Shown here: piece after piece, positions 9,418-17,794 of the stretch
Numbering within the stretch: position 1 is the stretch's first letter
Layout: the number at the start of each line of letters is the position of its first letter
DNA from: Bacillota bacterium
GTDB taxonomy: Bacteria; Bacillota_I; Bacilli_A; RF39; UBA660
Length of the DNA: 64,000 bases
Assembly: GCA_003524085.1 (NCBI GenBank)
Contig: DOEC01000035.1
Coordinates: forward strand, 1-64,000
Direction of reading: 5' to 3'
The notes under the pieces: model-generated
Told to the model about the DNA's origin: nothing
Seen by the model: the letters and a program-made list of their open reading frames with translations, nothing else
The model's database searches: none
Made by a program: the position numbers and the translations under genes

Positions 9418-10494
9418 ATGAAAAAAAGAAGATTAAAGAAAAAATATAGAATACTACTAAATAAACTAGAAATCCTATTGTTTCTACTATTCATATTTTT
9501 AGTATTTAAGTCACTATTAACAAAAGAAGAACGTGCTAAAAAACAAATATTAAAGATTAATACTGATACTATATACTTAACTATAGATGAAACTTACACC
9601 CTTACACCAAAAGTTAAAGTAGTTTATAATGTTACTAACCCAGAAATAATTAGCATTAAAAACAATACTGTAACAGCTTTAAAAGACGGAAATACTAAAA
9701 TTGAAGTAACTTACAAAGAAGAAAAAGAAGTGATAGATGTAGTAGTAACTAATTTATACACATTACCAAAAATAAATAATAAAAAACCATATCTTACTTG
9801 TAATTTGTATACAGCTGAAGAAGAAAGTATCCTTGACTCTTCACTAAAATTCAAAATTAATTCTAGTGGATACAAAACTAGGGCAGGCGTTGTAACTTCC
9901 GCCAGATTTTTAACCTTACAATTTAAAAATAGAATATCATACTTTTATGAAAATGGAAGACTAGTTAACTATGGGGACCAAGACTATGCTGATGGAGAAG
10001 GCAGGTACTACCACGAAGGATTATATCTAACTGAAAACAAGTTTAAAACTATTAAAGCCAGTGTTAACGGCCCCGCTGCTTGGGGTTGCCCTTTATACGT
10101 TGATTTATTTGAAAGGGAAGAAAAAAATGGCCTAGACTGCAGTGGATTTGTATCATGGGCTTTACTAAATGGTGGCTTTGATGTAGGGGATGTGGGCGCT
10201 GGAATTGACCCAGAAAGAACTGACGACCTAGACGATTTAGGAGAAAAAATGAAAGTAAATGAAAGTGACTTCGACCCATCAAAAATAAAAGTTGGAGACC
10301 TATTTAGTAGGTATGGCCACATAGGAATACTTATCGGAAAAGATAATGATACATTCTATATAGCTGAAGCATTAGACTACGACTTACACGTATTAACTAT
10401 GACTTCTAAAGAAATACTAGAAAGTGAGTGGCTATATGTAATATTAATGGATGACCTTTACAAAAAAGATGGTAACTTAAAAGAAATGTGGTAA
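9418..10494 (+). CDS. Membrane-anchored NlpC/P60-type peptidase with Ig-like domain
   Basis: 358 residues from the ATG at 9418. That start is preferred over 9403 because AAAGG lies 7 bases ahead of it and the -10 TATAAT (9393-9398) leaves the upstream ATG at or before the transcription start. Basic N-terminus, one transmembrane segment (~12-35), a BIG2-like beta domain (~45-115), then a cysteine-peptidase domain. The nucleophile motif LDCSGFVSW contains Cys241 and the GHIGILIG motif contains His301. The family cleaves peptide bonds in peptidoglycan stems or hydrolyses amides (family knowledge). It probably acts outside the membrane, in concert with the two amidoligases upstream (inference). 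Confidence 0.8.
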   Translation: MKKRRLKKKYRILLNKLEILLFLLFIFLVFKSLLTKEERAKKQILKINTDTIYLTIDETYTLTPKVKVVYNVTNPEIISIKNNTVTALKDGNTKIEVTYKEEKEVIDVVVTNLYTLPKINNKKPYLTCNLYTAEEESILDSSLKFKINSSGYKTRAGVVTSARFLTLQFKNRISYFYENGRLVNYGDQDYADGEGRYYHEGLYLTENKFKTIKASVNGPAAWGCPLYVDLFEREEKNGLDCSGFVSWALLNGGFDVGDVGAGIDPERTDDLDDLGEKMKVNESDFDPSKIKVGDLFSRYGHIGILIGKDNDTFYIAEALDYDLHVLTMTSKEILESEWLYVILMDDLYKKDGNLKEMW

Positions 10495-10495
10495 A

Positions 10496-11017
10496 CTAAA
10501 TACCATATTTCTTTTTATTTGTATCATAAAATAGAAAATACTTAGGTGGTTTATATGTTAACAAACCAAAAGATACATAAGTAACAATTATAACTATAAT
10601 TAAGAATACCTTATTAATATTGAGTTCTCTTTCGCTCAGAATCTTATAACTAACATATGCCATAAGAATGTAGTCAAGTAGCATTAACCCTATAGAAATA
10701 AACATGGTTTCTCCAAATATTTTATAAAGTGGTAAATATATAATTAAATACAAGGCAATACTTAAAATACTAGTTAGCACAGTACTAAAAAAGTGATTAT
10801 TGTAATAAATGTTAAACTTATCTAATAAAAACTTATCAACTAATCCCCAAACTAAAATAGCTGATACAAATATCTTCATATGTTCCCATATACTTTCATT
10901 AACTGGAAAAAATATACTTGTAACTACATTAGGCCACCACTCATACATAAAATGAAATAAAAAACTTAATGCAAAAACACCAATAACATTAATAATTTTA
11001 ATCTTTTTTAAATTCAT
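10496..11017 (-). CDS. DUF6512-like membrane protein
   Basis: 173 residues with about five transmembrane segments. The segment FHFMYEWWPN and the phrase PVNESIWEHMKI are characteristic of DUF6512 family proteins (recognised by eye). It is transcribed towards the NlpC/P60 gene and ends one base after it. A GAGGTGG ribosome site precedes the ATG. The function of the family is unknown. Confidence 0.75.
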   Translation of the reverse strand: MNLKKIKIINVIGVFALSFLFHFMYEWWPNVVTSIFFPVNESIWEHMKIFVSAILVWGLVDKFLLDKFNIYYNNHFFSTVLTSILSIALYLIIYLPLYKIFGETMFISIGLMLLDYILMAYVSYKILSERELNINKVFLIIVIIVTYVSFGLLTYKPPKYFLFYDTNKKKYGI

Positions 11018-11099
11018 GAATCCACCTCATACTAATATTATATTCAAATAAGCCTTTAAAATAATAGAAACTTTTGGTATAATTAACTTGTGAAAAAAT

Positions 11100-11474
11100 A
11101 TGTATGTTTTAATGAGTATAAAGCCAAAATATGTAGAAAAAATACTAAGTGGAGAAAAGAAGTATGAATACAGAAAAACACTTTTAAAGAAAGATGTAGA
11201 AAGTATACTTGTGTATTCAACCTCTCCAGTTAAAAAAGTAGTCTGTGAAATAAAACTACTTGAAGTAGTAAAAGGAACACTTGAGTATGTATACAGTAAA
11301 ACCAATATAGAAGGTGGTATTACTTTAGAAGAATTTAATAGCTACTTCAAAAACAAAAATGTCGCCTATGCATACAAACTAGGAAGTATAAAAAAATTAG
11401 ACTTAACACTAAAAGAAATAGGCGTTCCAACTGCGCCTCAGTCATACCAATACATAGAAAGGATAGAATTATGA
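11100..11474 (+). CDS. ASCH-domain protein
   Basis: 124 residues. The opening MYVLMSIKPKYVEKILSGEKKYEYRK is the signature of ASCH-fold proteins of the COG4933 type, which are predicted RNA-binding or regulatory proteins. A TATAAT at 11079-11084 places the transcription start about 9 bases before the ATG and there is no ribosome site, so the mRNA is probably leaderless or nearly so. The gene overlaps the next one by ATGA. Confidence 0.75.
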   Translation: MYVLMSIKPKYVEKILSGEKKYEYRKTLLKKDVESILVYSTSPVKKVVCEIKLLEVVKGTLEYVYSKTNIEGGITLEEFNSYFKNKNVAYAYKLGSIKKLDLTLKEIGVPTAPQSYQYIERIEL

Positions 11475-11908
11475 AAGTAATATTTTTAGATGTAGATGGA
11501 GTACTAAACAATGATGGATATTTTGAAAGAACGAAAAAAGAAAAACAAAATAGAATAGAATTAGACGATGAAAACATAAAATGCTTAAAAGAAATAATTG
11601 ATTTAACAGGTGCAAAAGTAGTAGTCACTTCAACTTGGAAAGAACTTCGTATATATAGCAAGTTAATTAGTTATCTAAAAAACTTTGGAATAGAAGTATA
11701 TGATAAAACTGTTCACATGTCTTATAACAGGGGAGACGAAATACGTGAGTATCTATCTACTCATGAAATAGATAACTTTATTATATTAGATGACGAAATA
11801 TTTAAAGACTTTAACGAACTAATTTTACATCTAGTAAAAACAGATTTTTATAACGGTGGACTAACAGAACAACATAAAACATTAGCCCTCAAGTTAATGA
11901 ATAATTAA
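11471..11908 (+). CDS. HAD-superfamily phosphatase-like protein
   Basis: 145 residues. Motif I is FLDVDGVLN, with the nucleophile Asp and the second Asp present. Motif II is VVTSTWK and the motif IV-like acidic pair is ILDDE. It resembles the HAD domain found in Swiss-Army-Knife RNA-repair proteins (PF18143 type). It is translationally coupled to the ASCH gene through an ATGA overlap, suggesting a joint role in nucleic acid or nucleotide metabolism (inference). Confidence 0.75.
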   Translation: MKVIFLDVDGVLNNDGYFERTKKEKQNRIELDDENIKCLKEIIDLTGAKVVVTSTWKELRIYSKLISYLKNFGIEVYDKTVHMSYNRGDEIREYLSTHEIDNFIILDDEIFKDFNELILHLVKTDFYNGGLTEQHKTLALKLMNN

Positions 11909-11952
11909 TCTATTCATCTTGAATGAGTTAAAAAATGTAATACAATATAAAT

Positions 11953-12041
11953 GCATGGTACATAAAGTACAATTGGTAACTGAATGTCTACCTATGTTTT
12001 TGTGGACATTGCCCTAAAAGGCGATGTCATTTCTTTATTTC
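11953..12041 (+). ncRNA. Candidate antisense RNA antitoxin
   Basis: Promoter TTGAAT (11919-11924), 16 bases, TACAAT (11941-11946). The transcript would contain the stem AATGTC...GACATT and end in the hairpin GACATTGCC / GGCGATGTC (12005-12028), followed by a T-rich run. It overlaps the 3' end of the minus-strand toxin ORF, the convergent arrangement of TxpA/RatA-type systems (family knowledge). Confidence 0.6.
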
Positions 12042-12119
12042 TATCACTAATAATAGCAATAAAAACAAAGCAATATTCACTAGAATCAACACGCATATTC
12101 TATACGGTCTCTTCTTCAT
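12027..12119 (-). CDS. Type I toxin-like hydrophobic peptide
   Basis: 30 residues: basic start MKKRPYR, one continuous hydrophobic helix (ICVLILVNIALFLLLLLVIE) and a basic tail KK. RBS AAAGGAGG lies about 11 bases ahead of the ATG. It has its own promoter and a structured ~80-base leader. Length, charge pattern and the overlapping convergent RNA match membrane-acting type I toxins (Fst/TxpA/BsrG class). It is too short for routine gene callers. The toxic action is inferred, not shown. Confidence 0.65.
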   Translation of the reverse strand: MKKRPYRICVLILVNIALFLLLLLVIEIKK

Positions 12120-12207
12120 GGATATTGAACCTCCTTTCCTTTTCAACCAAGTTCCCCTGATTTACTTAAGGTCGGTACGCGCGCTGCACTTCCTGCTCCA
12201 TATTAAC

Positions 12208-12236
12208 ATTATAACGTAATTAGTAAGGTAAGTCAA
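12208..12236 (-). promoter_or_regulatory. Promoter of the toxin-like mRNA
   Basis: On the minus strand: -35 TTGACT, 17-base spacer, -10 TATAAT. The predicted leader of ~80 bases contains a GC-rich CAGCGCGCG stretch unusual for this genome, which may form inhibitory structure. Confidence 0.7.
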
Positions 12237-12376
12237 TACTAAAAACAAATAAATTTTCGCTACAATTTTTAAAATCTGCAATAATTGTGGATAACTTAAA
12301 ACTTATTAACAAAAATTCCTAAAACCAGTAGAAAAAAATAAGTTTTTGATGTAAAATCATATTAGGAGGTTTGATT

Positions 12377-13051
12377 ATGGGAAAGATAATTGTTATTGAA
12401 GGAACAGACTGTTCTGGAAAAGAAACTCAGTCAAAATTATTAAAAGGTTACTTAGAACAAAATGGCATTAAGGTGGCAACATTCAGTTATCCACAATATA
12501 ACACACCAACTGGCAAAATAATAGGTGGTCCACTTTTGGGAAAACCAAGCATATGCCCATCATGGTTTAATAACTATGTAGAAGTTGATAGCAAAGTTGC
12601 AAGTCTTTACTTTGCAGCCGATAGACGCGCATCACTTCCAGTACTAAAAGAATTAATAAACAATAACGAAATTGTAATAATTGATAGATACATCTACTCA
12701 AACATGGGACACCAAGGTTCTAAAATAGAAGACAAAGAAGAAAGACTAAAAATGTATAAATTCTTAGAAACTCTAGAATTTGACTTACTAGAACTTCCTC
12801 GTCCAGACTTAGTAATCTTCCTTTATTTACCATACTCTTATGGAGAAGAATTAAAGAAAAATCGTGTTGAAACACTAGACGAAGCAGAAAAAAGTCAAAC
12901 ACACTAAATAAAAAGTGAAAGAACATATCTAGAACTAACCGAGCTTTATGGCTTTGAAAAAATTGACTGCTTTACAAACGGCACAGTAAAAACAAGAGAA
13001 GAAATAAATAAAGAAGTAATCTCGCATGTTAAAAAACTAACTTTAAAATAA
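12377..13051 (+). pseudogene. tmk: Thymidylate kinase-like gene interrupted by an in-frame TAA
   Basis: The ATG at 12377 follows AGGAGG. Walker A is GTDCSGKET and the DRYIYSN...HQG motif is that of dTMP kinases (dTMP to dTDP, with ATP). The frame stops at TAA 12905-12907 (codon 177) but continues without further stops to 13049-13051, encoding IKSERTYLELTELYGF and a normal C-terminus. The stop sits in the segment after the lid where homologues read H-L-K-x-S/A-E-x-x-Y-L, so TTA to TAA is a plausible single change. The truncated 176-residue product lacks the final helices. dTMP kinase is essential, so another copy, readthrough, or a sequencing error must be considered. Confidence 0.75.
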
Positions 13052-13109
13052 CAAAAATTGGTAGATTAATAATTAACATTTAATAAATACTATAACTAGG
13101 TGAATACAA

Positions 13110-13508
13110 ATGAAAAAAATATTATTAACTCTATCAATTTTTTTAATGATTTTTATATCTCCAAACACCAGCGCAATAGAAGATTATAGTCTATATAAAG
13201 AAAGTGTATATGTTTTAAAATATAACACTCTAAACTCTAAAGACTTGCCTTCTTTATTAAAAGACACTAATAGCCTAGTCTTAGAAATAGACGCAAACAT
13301 CAAAGGAAAAACCTACACTTATAGAATACTTTCAAGTGACATAAGTGTAACTACTGAAAAACTAATAAAGAAAATAACTAAAGACATAACAGATAAAGAA
13401 ACCATAACCGATATAGAAATCAACGGAGTAAAAATAACAAAACTCACTCTAAAAATCACTAATGAAGACTATAACACACTAAAAGAAAGAAGTAAAATCT
13501 ATGAGTGA
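13110..13508 (+). CDS. Secreted protein of unknown function
   Basis: 132 residues with a clear signal peptide (MKKILLTLSIFLMIFISPNTSA, cleavage likely after Ala22). The mature part is a Lys/Thr/Ile-rich beta-strand pattern with no recognised domain. It overlaps the start of the following transporter gene by 8 bases, so the two are probably translated together. Confidence 0.7.
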   Translation: MKKILLTLSIFLMIFISPNTSAIEDYSLYKESVYVLKYNTLNSKDLPSLLKDTNSLVLEIDANIKGKTYTYRILSSDISVTTEKLIKKITKDITDKETITDIEINGVKITKLTLKITNEDYNTLKERSKIYE

Positions 13509-14625
13509 TTTAAAAAAGTACAATATATTTATATTCATAACAAGCTTTGCTAAATTACTAGTTGAAATCTTTATTCCACTTATACTTTATAATATGTCCT
13601 TCACTATAAAAGAAATAATTCTATTTTTAATACTTAAATATTCTTTTTGTCTACTCTTCATCCCAGTAGGTTACTTTATAGGAAAAAAATATTCAGTCTC
13701 AACACTAATGATACTAAGTTCCATAATTTTTAGTATAACCTATATATACTTATCACAAATAAACAAAAACTTAACATCCCTTATAATACTAAGCATCCTT
13801 TACTCAAGTTACTTAATGTTCTATTGGCTTGGAAGACACACGTATGGCCTAAGTATAATTGAAGACAAAAAAACAACAGATAACGTTAGCTTATACAATA
13901 TATTCACTATTCTAGGTGGATTATTTTCTCCGTTCATCGGTTCATACATTATTGAAAAAACAAGCACACTTACTCTTTCAACAATCGTACTAGTACTTAT
14001 GATAATCAGCATAATTCCCCTTACCAAAATTAAAAAAATCAAACTTAACCCTAACACTCAAATAAAACATATTATAAAGTCTTTCCCAAAAACAAACTAC
14101 ATATTTAATACTCTTGACCAATTAAGATACATCTTATACACAGTACTACCTTTATGGATATACATTAACATAAAAAGCAAATATTCATATATAGGAATTC
14201 TAAACATCATAACTGGTCTAGGTAGCATTATCTACATATACTTACTATCTAAAAAGATGGACAAAAACAAAAAAGACTACCTAAGTTTATCACTACTTAT
14301 AATGGGTATAATCTACTTATTAAAAATAACCATCACATCTAATCTAGCATACCTAATAATAACATTATTTGAAGGAATTACAAAGTCTAGTTTAGACACT
14401 ATTACACTGAGAAACACATACGTATACCAAAAAAACTATTGTATTACTTCATACATAATATTTACAGAAATAATAAACAACATTGCAAGAACACTATTTC
14501 TAATAATTTTCTATATATTTAACGTACCACTAACAACAATGTTACTAATATGTATTCTAGGAATATTCTTAAACGTATTTGTAAAATATGATGATGGAAA
14601 ATATGGTTACTCTCTTGTTAAATAA
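13501..14625 (+). CDS. MFS-like membrane transporter
   Basis: 374 residues with about eleven or twelve hydrophobic segments and short polar loops. The overall pattern, a central charged loop (~180-195) and phrases such as LGGLFSPFIGSYI, resemble major facilitator transporters. The substrate cannot be told from the sequence. It is coupled to the upstream secreted protein by an 8-base overlap. Confidence 0.65.
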   Translation: MSDLKKYNIFIFITSFAKLLVEIFIPLILYNMSFTIKEIILFLILKYSFCLLFIPVGYFIGKKYSVSTLMILSSIIFSITYIYLSQINKNLTSLIILSILYSSYLMFYWLGRHTYGLSIIEDKKTTDNVSLYNIFTILGGLFSPFIGSYIIEKTSTLTLSTIVLVLMIISIIPLTKIKKIKLNPNTQIKHIIKSFPKTNYIFNTLDQLRYILYTVLPLWIYINIKSKYSYIGILNIITGLGSIIYIYLLSKKMDKNKKDYLSLSLLIMGIIYLLKITITSNLAYLIITLFEGITKSSLDTITLRNTYVYQKNYCITSYIIFTEIINNIARTLFLIIFYIFNVPLTTMLLICILGIFLNVFVKYDDGKYGYSLVK

Positions 14626-14668
14626 TGAAATTTATGATATTATATTAATATAATAAAGAGGGATAAAG

Positions 14669-17065
14669 ATGGGTAGTTTAAAAGATTATTTTAAAATTGA
14701 TACAACACTAGGTTTTGCAAGACCTGACTGCATATTTAAAGGAGAGAAATACAGAATTACTATACTTTCTGATGTTTTATTGCGCCTAGAATATAACGAA
14801 AACGGAATATTTAACGATTATCCTACACTATTTGCTATAAATAGAAAATTCACTAAAATGCCAACTTTCACTAAAAAAGAAGACGAAAAATTCCTAAATA
14901 TTACAAACGACTACTTTATCTTAGAATACAATAAAGAAAAACCTTTTGCTGCATCCAAACTAATTCCAGACTCAAACCTTAGAATAAGTATTCAAGGTAC
15001 AGATAAAATTTGGTATGTAAACCATCCTGAAGTAAAAAATTTAAAAGGCGCAACTTATAGCTTTGACACAAAAAACTTCACTTTAGAAAGAGGACTATAT
15101 AGTCTAGACGGAGTAGCAAGTTTTAACGACTCATGTCGTCCTGTATTTGTAAGTGACGGTACAGTTAAAAAGAATCCAAGTGATGGAATGGATATATACT
15201 TATTTGTATACAAAAGTAACTTTGATGAAGCACTAAATAGCTATTACGAACTAACTGGAAAACCAAGCTTAATACCAAGATATGCTTTAGGTGTATGGTG
15301 GAACAAAAACGAAGATTATACATCTGACGACATCACTTCCTTAATAAACAATTTTAAAAAATCAGACATTCCAATAAGCACCCTTTTACTAGGTAACAAA
15401 TGGAATAAAACAGAAGGAAAATTGTCCCCTACATTTAACTATAACGATAAGAAATTCCCTAACTTTATAGAAACCGCAAATAATATACACAGAAATGGCA
15501 TATATTTTGGTTTAACAGTAAATCCACAAAACGGAATAACACCACTAGATCCAGGATACCAAAATTTAAAAACAAAGCTAAACGAAACAAAAGAAATAAT
15601 ACCAATAAATGTTTATAACAACACTATATTAGAGTTTTTGTATACTTATTTAATAGAATATTTAAATCAAAGAGGAGTAGACTTTATAAACTTTGACATA
15701 AAAGCAGAAGATAAAATAGCACAGTTTATGCTAATGCATTACACTTACATGAACTTCAAAAAAGACGCATCACGTCGTGGACTAATTATGAGTAGAAACC
15801 CAGGCATAGCATCACATAGATACCCAATTATGTATTCAGGAGTTACTGAAGTTTCATGGAAAACTTTAAAATACTTACCATTTTATAACATTAGTTCTTC
15901 GAATATAGGCCTTACTTGGTGGTCACATGATATAGGTGGATACGAAAATGGAACAGAAGATGCTGAGTTATATACTAGATACGTTCAACTAGGTGTATAT
16001 AGTCCAATATTTAGGTTTTCTTCAAAAGAAGGAAGATACTATAAACGTGAACCATGGAAATGGGATGTAAAAACACAAGGTATCGTAAAAGACTACACTA
16101 GAGTAAGACATAGACTAATTCCTTATATATATAGCGAGGCATATAAATATTCAAAACATGGAATAAACTTAATCAAACCATTATACTATGACTACAAAGA
16201 AACAATAGATGAGCCACTATACAAAAATGAATACCATTTTGGTAGTGAACTATTTGTCTGCCCAATAACTGAACCAAAAGACAAAGTCATGAATAGGGTA
16301 CTTCATAGAATATACCTTCCTGAAGGAACATGGTATGACTTTAAAACTGGTAAAAAATTCCCAGGCGGAAAAAGATACGTTACATTCTATAAAGACGAAG
16401 ACTACCCAGTATACGCTAAAAGCGGCTCTATCATACCTTTAGCAATCATTGACGAAAACAACATAAATAGTGTTTTACCACCTAAAAAAATGGAAATTCA
16501 AGTCTTCCCTGGTGTAAGCAATAACATTAATTTATACGAAGACGATGGAATTAGTAGTTTATACAAAGAAGGATACTATATTCTTACAAATATAGACTAT
16601 AACTATAGAAAAAATAACTACACATTGATTTTAAGGCCAATTGAAGGTAAAACAGGTATAGTTCCAGACAAACGTGACTACAAAATAAAATTTAGAAACA
16701 CAAAAAGACCAGAATACGTAAAAGTAAACGTTGGAAGATTTGAAGTAGAGTTTACTACTAGATGTGACGAAAGTGACTTCATTATAGAAATACCTAACGT
16801 ACCAACAAACCAACAACTAACAGTAAACTGTGGTGGAGAAGCAATAGAAATAGATGCAGTTAGACTTATAAACGAAGACATAGACGAAATAATAAGTGAT
16901 TTACAAATAGAAACAAACTTAAAAGAACAAGTAGCAAGCATTTTATTTAGTGATTTATCTATAAGAAAGAAAAGAATAGAGATAAGAAAAATGAAAAGAA
17001 AAGGCTTAAATAAACTTTTTATAAAAATGTTTATAAAACTACTTGAATATATTAGTGAGATATGA
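14669..17065 (+). CDS. Glycoside hydrolase family 31 enzyme
   Basis: 798 residues: N-terminal beta domain, (beta/alpha)8 barrel and C-terminal beta domains. GH31 signatures are GVWW (~209), INFDIK with the expected nucleophile Asp342, SRNPGIASHRYP, WWSHDIGGY and REPWKWD. GH31 enzymes act on alpha-glucosides or alpha-xylosides (family knowledge). Where relatives read YSGD or YSGE, this protein has YSGV (Val392), so the usual acid/base carboxylate appears to be missing. There is no signal peptide, so it is probably cytoplasmic. The C-terminal ~60 residues are unusually basic and helical. Confidence 0.85.
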   Translation: MGSLKDYFKIDTTLGFARPDCIFKGEKYRITILSDVLLRLEYNENGIFNDYPTLFAINRKFTKMPTFTKKEDEKFLNITNDYFILEYNKEKPFAASKLIPDSNLRISIQGTDKIWYVNHPEVKNLKGATYSFDTKNFTLERGLYSLDGVASFNDSCRPVFVSDGTVKKNPSDGMDIYLFVYKSNFDEALNSYYELTGKPSLIPRYALGVWWNKNEDYTSDDITSLINNFKKSDIPISTLLLGNKWNKTEGKLSPTFNYNDKKFPNFIETANNIHRNGIYFGLTVNPQNGITPLDPGYQNLKTKLNETKEIIPINVYNNTILEFLYTYLIEYLNQRGVDFINFDIKAEDKIAQFMLMHYTYMNFKKDASRRGLIMSRNPGIASHRYPIMYSGVTEVSWKTLKYLPFYNISSSNIGLTWWSHDIGGYENGTEDAELYTRYVQLGVYSPIFRFSSKEGRYYKREPWKWDVKTQGIVKDYTRVRHRLIPYIYSEAYKYSKHGINLIKPLYYDYKETIDEPLYKNEYHFGSELFVCPITEPKDKVMNRVLHRIYLPEGTWYDFKTGKKFPGGKRYVTFYKDEDYPVYAKSGSIIPLAIIDENNINSVLPPKKMEIQVFPGVSNNINLYEDDGISSLYKEGYYILTNIDYNYRKNNYTLILRPIEGKTGIVPDKRDYKIKFRNTKRPEYVKVNVGRFEVEFTTRCDESDFIIEIPNVPTNQQLTVNCGGEAIEIDAVRLINEDIDEIISDLQIETNLKEQVASILFSDLSIRKKRIEIRKMKRKGLNKLFIKMFIKLLEYISEI

Positions 17066-17077
17066 TATACTTATAGT

Positions 17078-17162
17078 GGGTTATCGATTAATTTATATTT
17101 TTTGATACCCACCTAATATATTTTTATACGACATCCTTAACCCAGGATGTCACTTTTTTTAT
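17078..17162 (+). ncRNA. Candidate small RNA between GH31 gene and T-box
   Basis: A promoter-like pair TTGAAT (17043-17048), 17 bases, TATACT (17066-17071) lies in the 3' end of the GH31 gene. The ~85-base product would hold the hairpin GTGGGTTATC / GATACCCAC (17076-17112) and end in the terminator GACATCC / GGATGTC plus T run (17130-17161). The terminator alone is certain; the separate transcript is inferred. Confidence 0.4.
17130..17162 (+). terminator. Intrinsic terminator after the GH31 gene
   Basis: Perfect 7-bp stem GACATCC / GGATGTC with an eight-base loop, followed by a run of T. Confidence 0.9.
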
Positions 17163-17172
17163 AATGAACTAC

Positions 17173-17201
17173 TTGAAATTAAATAAATATACTGCTATAA
17201 T
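17173..17201 (+). promoter_or_regulatory. Promoter of the leuS transcription unit
   Basis: -35 TTGAAA (17173-17178), 17-base spacer, -10 TATAAT (17196-17201), directly upstream of the T-box leader. Confidence 0.75.
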
Positions 17202-17207
17202 ACTAAT

Positions 17208-17410
17208 ATAAGTTTTGTTGACAAAAGAGTAGTAATTAACATTTCTTTTATAGAGAGTTAGTGTTAGGTGCAAACTAACAAAGAAAGTTAATGAACTTGC
17301 TTTTAGAAAAACTTCGCTAGTAAGCGTTATAACTATAAAGATGCATAATACTTTATGAATTAAGGTGGTACCGCTGTAGTTTGCAGTCCTTAAGTCATAA
17401 AGTTTATTTT
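17208..17410 (+). promoter_or_regulatory. T-box leader, leucine-specific
   Basis: The T-box sequence AAGGTGGTACCGC (17363-17375) pairs with the acceptor end of uncharged tRNA. A stem I with AGAGAG and GGTG elements contains the specifier-loop motif GAA followed by the codon CTT (17296-17298), a leucine codon, which agrees with leuS downstream. The terminator CTTTATGAATTAAGG / CCTTAAGTCATAAAG followed by TTTATTTTTTT (17351-17410) competes with the antiterminator. Transcription should be turned on when uncharged tRNA-Leu accumulates. Confidence 0.92.
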
Positions 17411-17425
17411 TTTGAAAGGAGTACT

Positions 17426-17794
17426 ATGAAAGAAAAAATAATAATTAACACGATATACTTTTTAGCCTCATACCTGATTATATTCTTAGTCTATGTTTTC
17501 ATTGTCAATAGAAAAAAGAAAACATACGCTGATGCTAAAAAAATGACAGACGTAACATACCTGACTACAAAGTTTAAAATAGATAAAAGAAAAACAGACT
17601 ATAATACCCTGAAGTGGTACATAAACTTTATAAACCCACTCATAATATCAACAACATTTGTAGTAATATCAAATATAAAATCATTCACTATGAGCTTACT
17701 TGTAGGTTTCATAGTAATGTTAGTATTAATTTATTCATTATATGAAATAATAGGAAGAATATTAAAAAAGAAGGAGTTTGATAAAAATGTATAA
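17426..17794 (+). CDS. Small membrane protein co-transcribed with leuS
   Basis: The start at 17426 is set by AAAGGAG; any upstream start would lie inside the T-box terminator. 122 residues with three transmembrane segments (about residues 7-24, 68-83 and 87-108) and basic loops (VNRKKKTYADAKKM). It lies between the T-box and leuS and overlaps leuS by 8 bases, so it too is under leucine-tRNA control. It resembles small conserved membrane proteins found before leuS in related bacteria, but I cannot name a family. Confidence 0.75.
   Translation: MKEKIIINTIYFLASYLIIFLVYVFIVNRKKKTYADAKKMTDVTYLTTKFKIDKRKTDYNTLKWYINFINPLIISTTFVVISNIKSFTMSLLVGFIVMLVLIYSLYEIIGRILKKKEFDKNV

Noticed and set aside
10008..10322. 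Minus-strand ORFs inside the NlpC/P60 gene
   Set aside because: They are shadows of the well-supported plus-strand gene with its catalytic Cys and His motifs.
12905..12907. TAA read as a sense codon (altered genetic code)
   Set aside because: Other genes end normally at TAA, TAG and TGA, often followed directly by terminators, so recoding is not supported; an interrupted gene is simpler.
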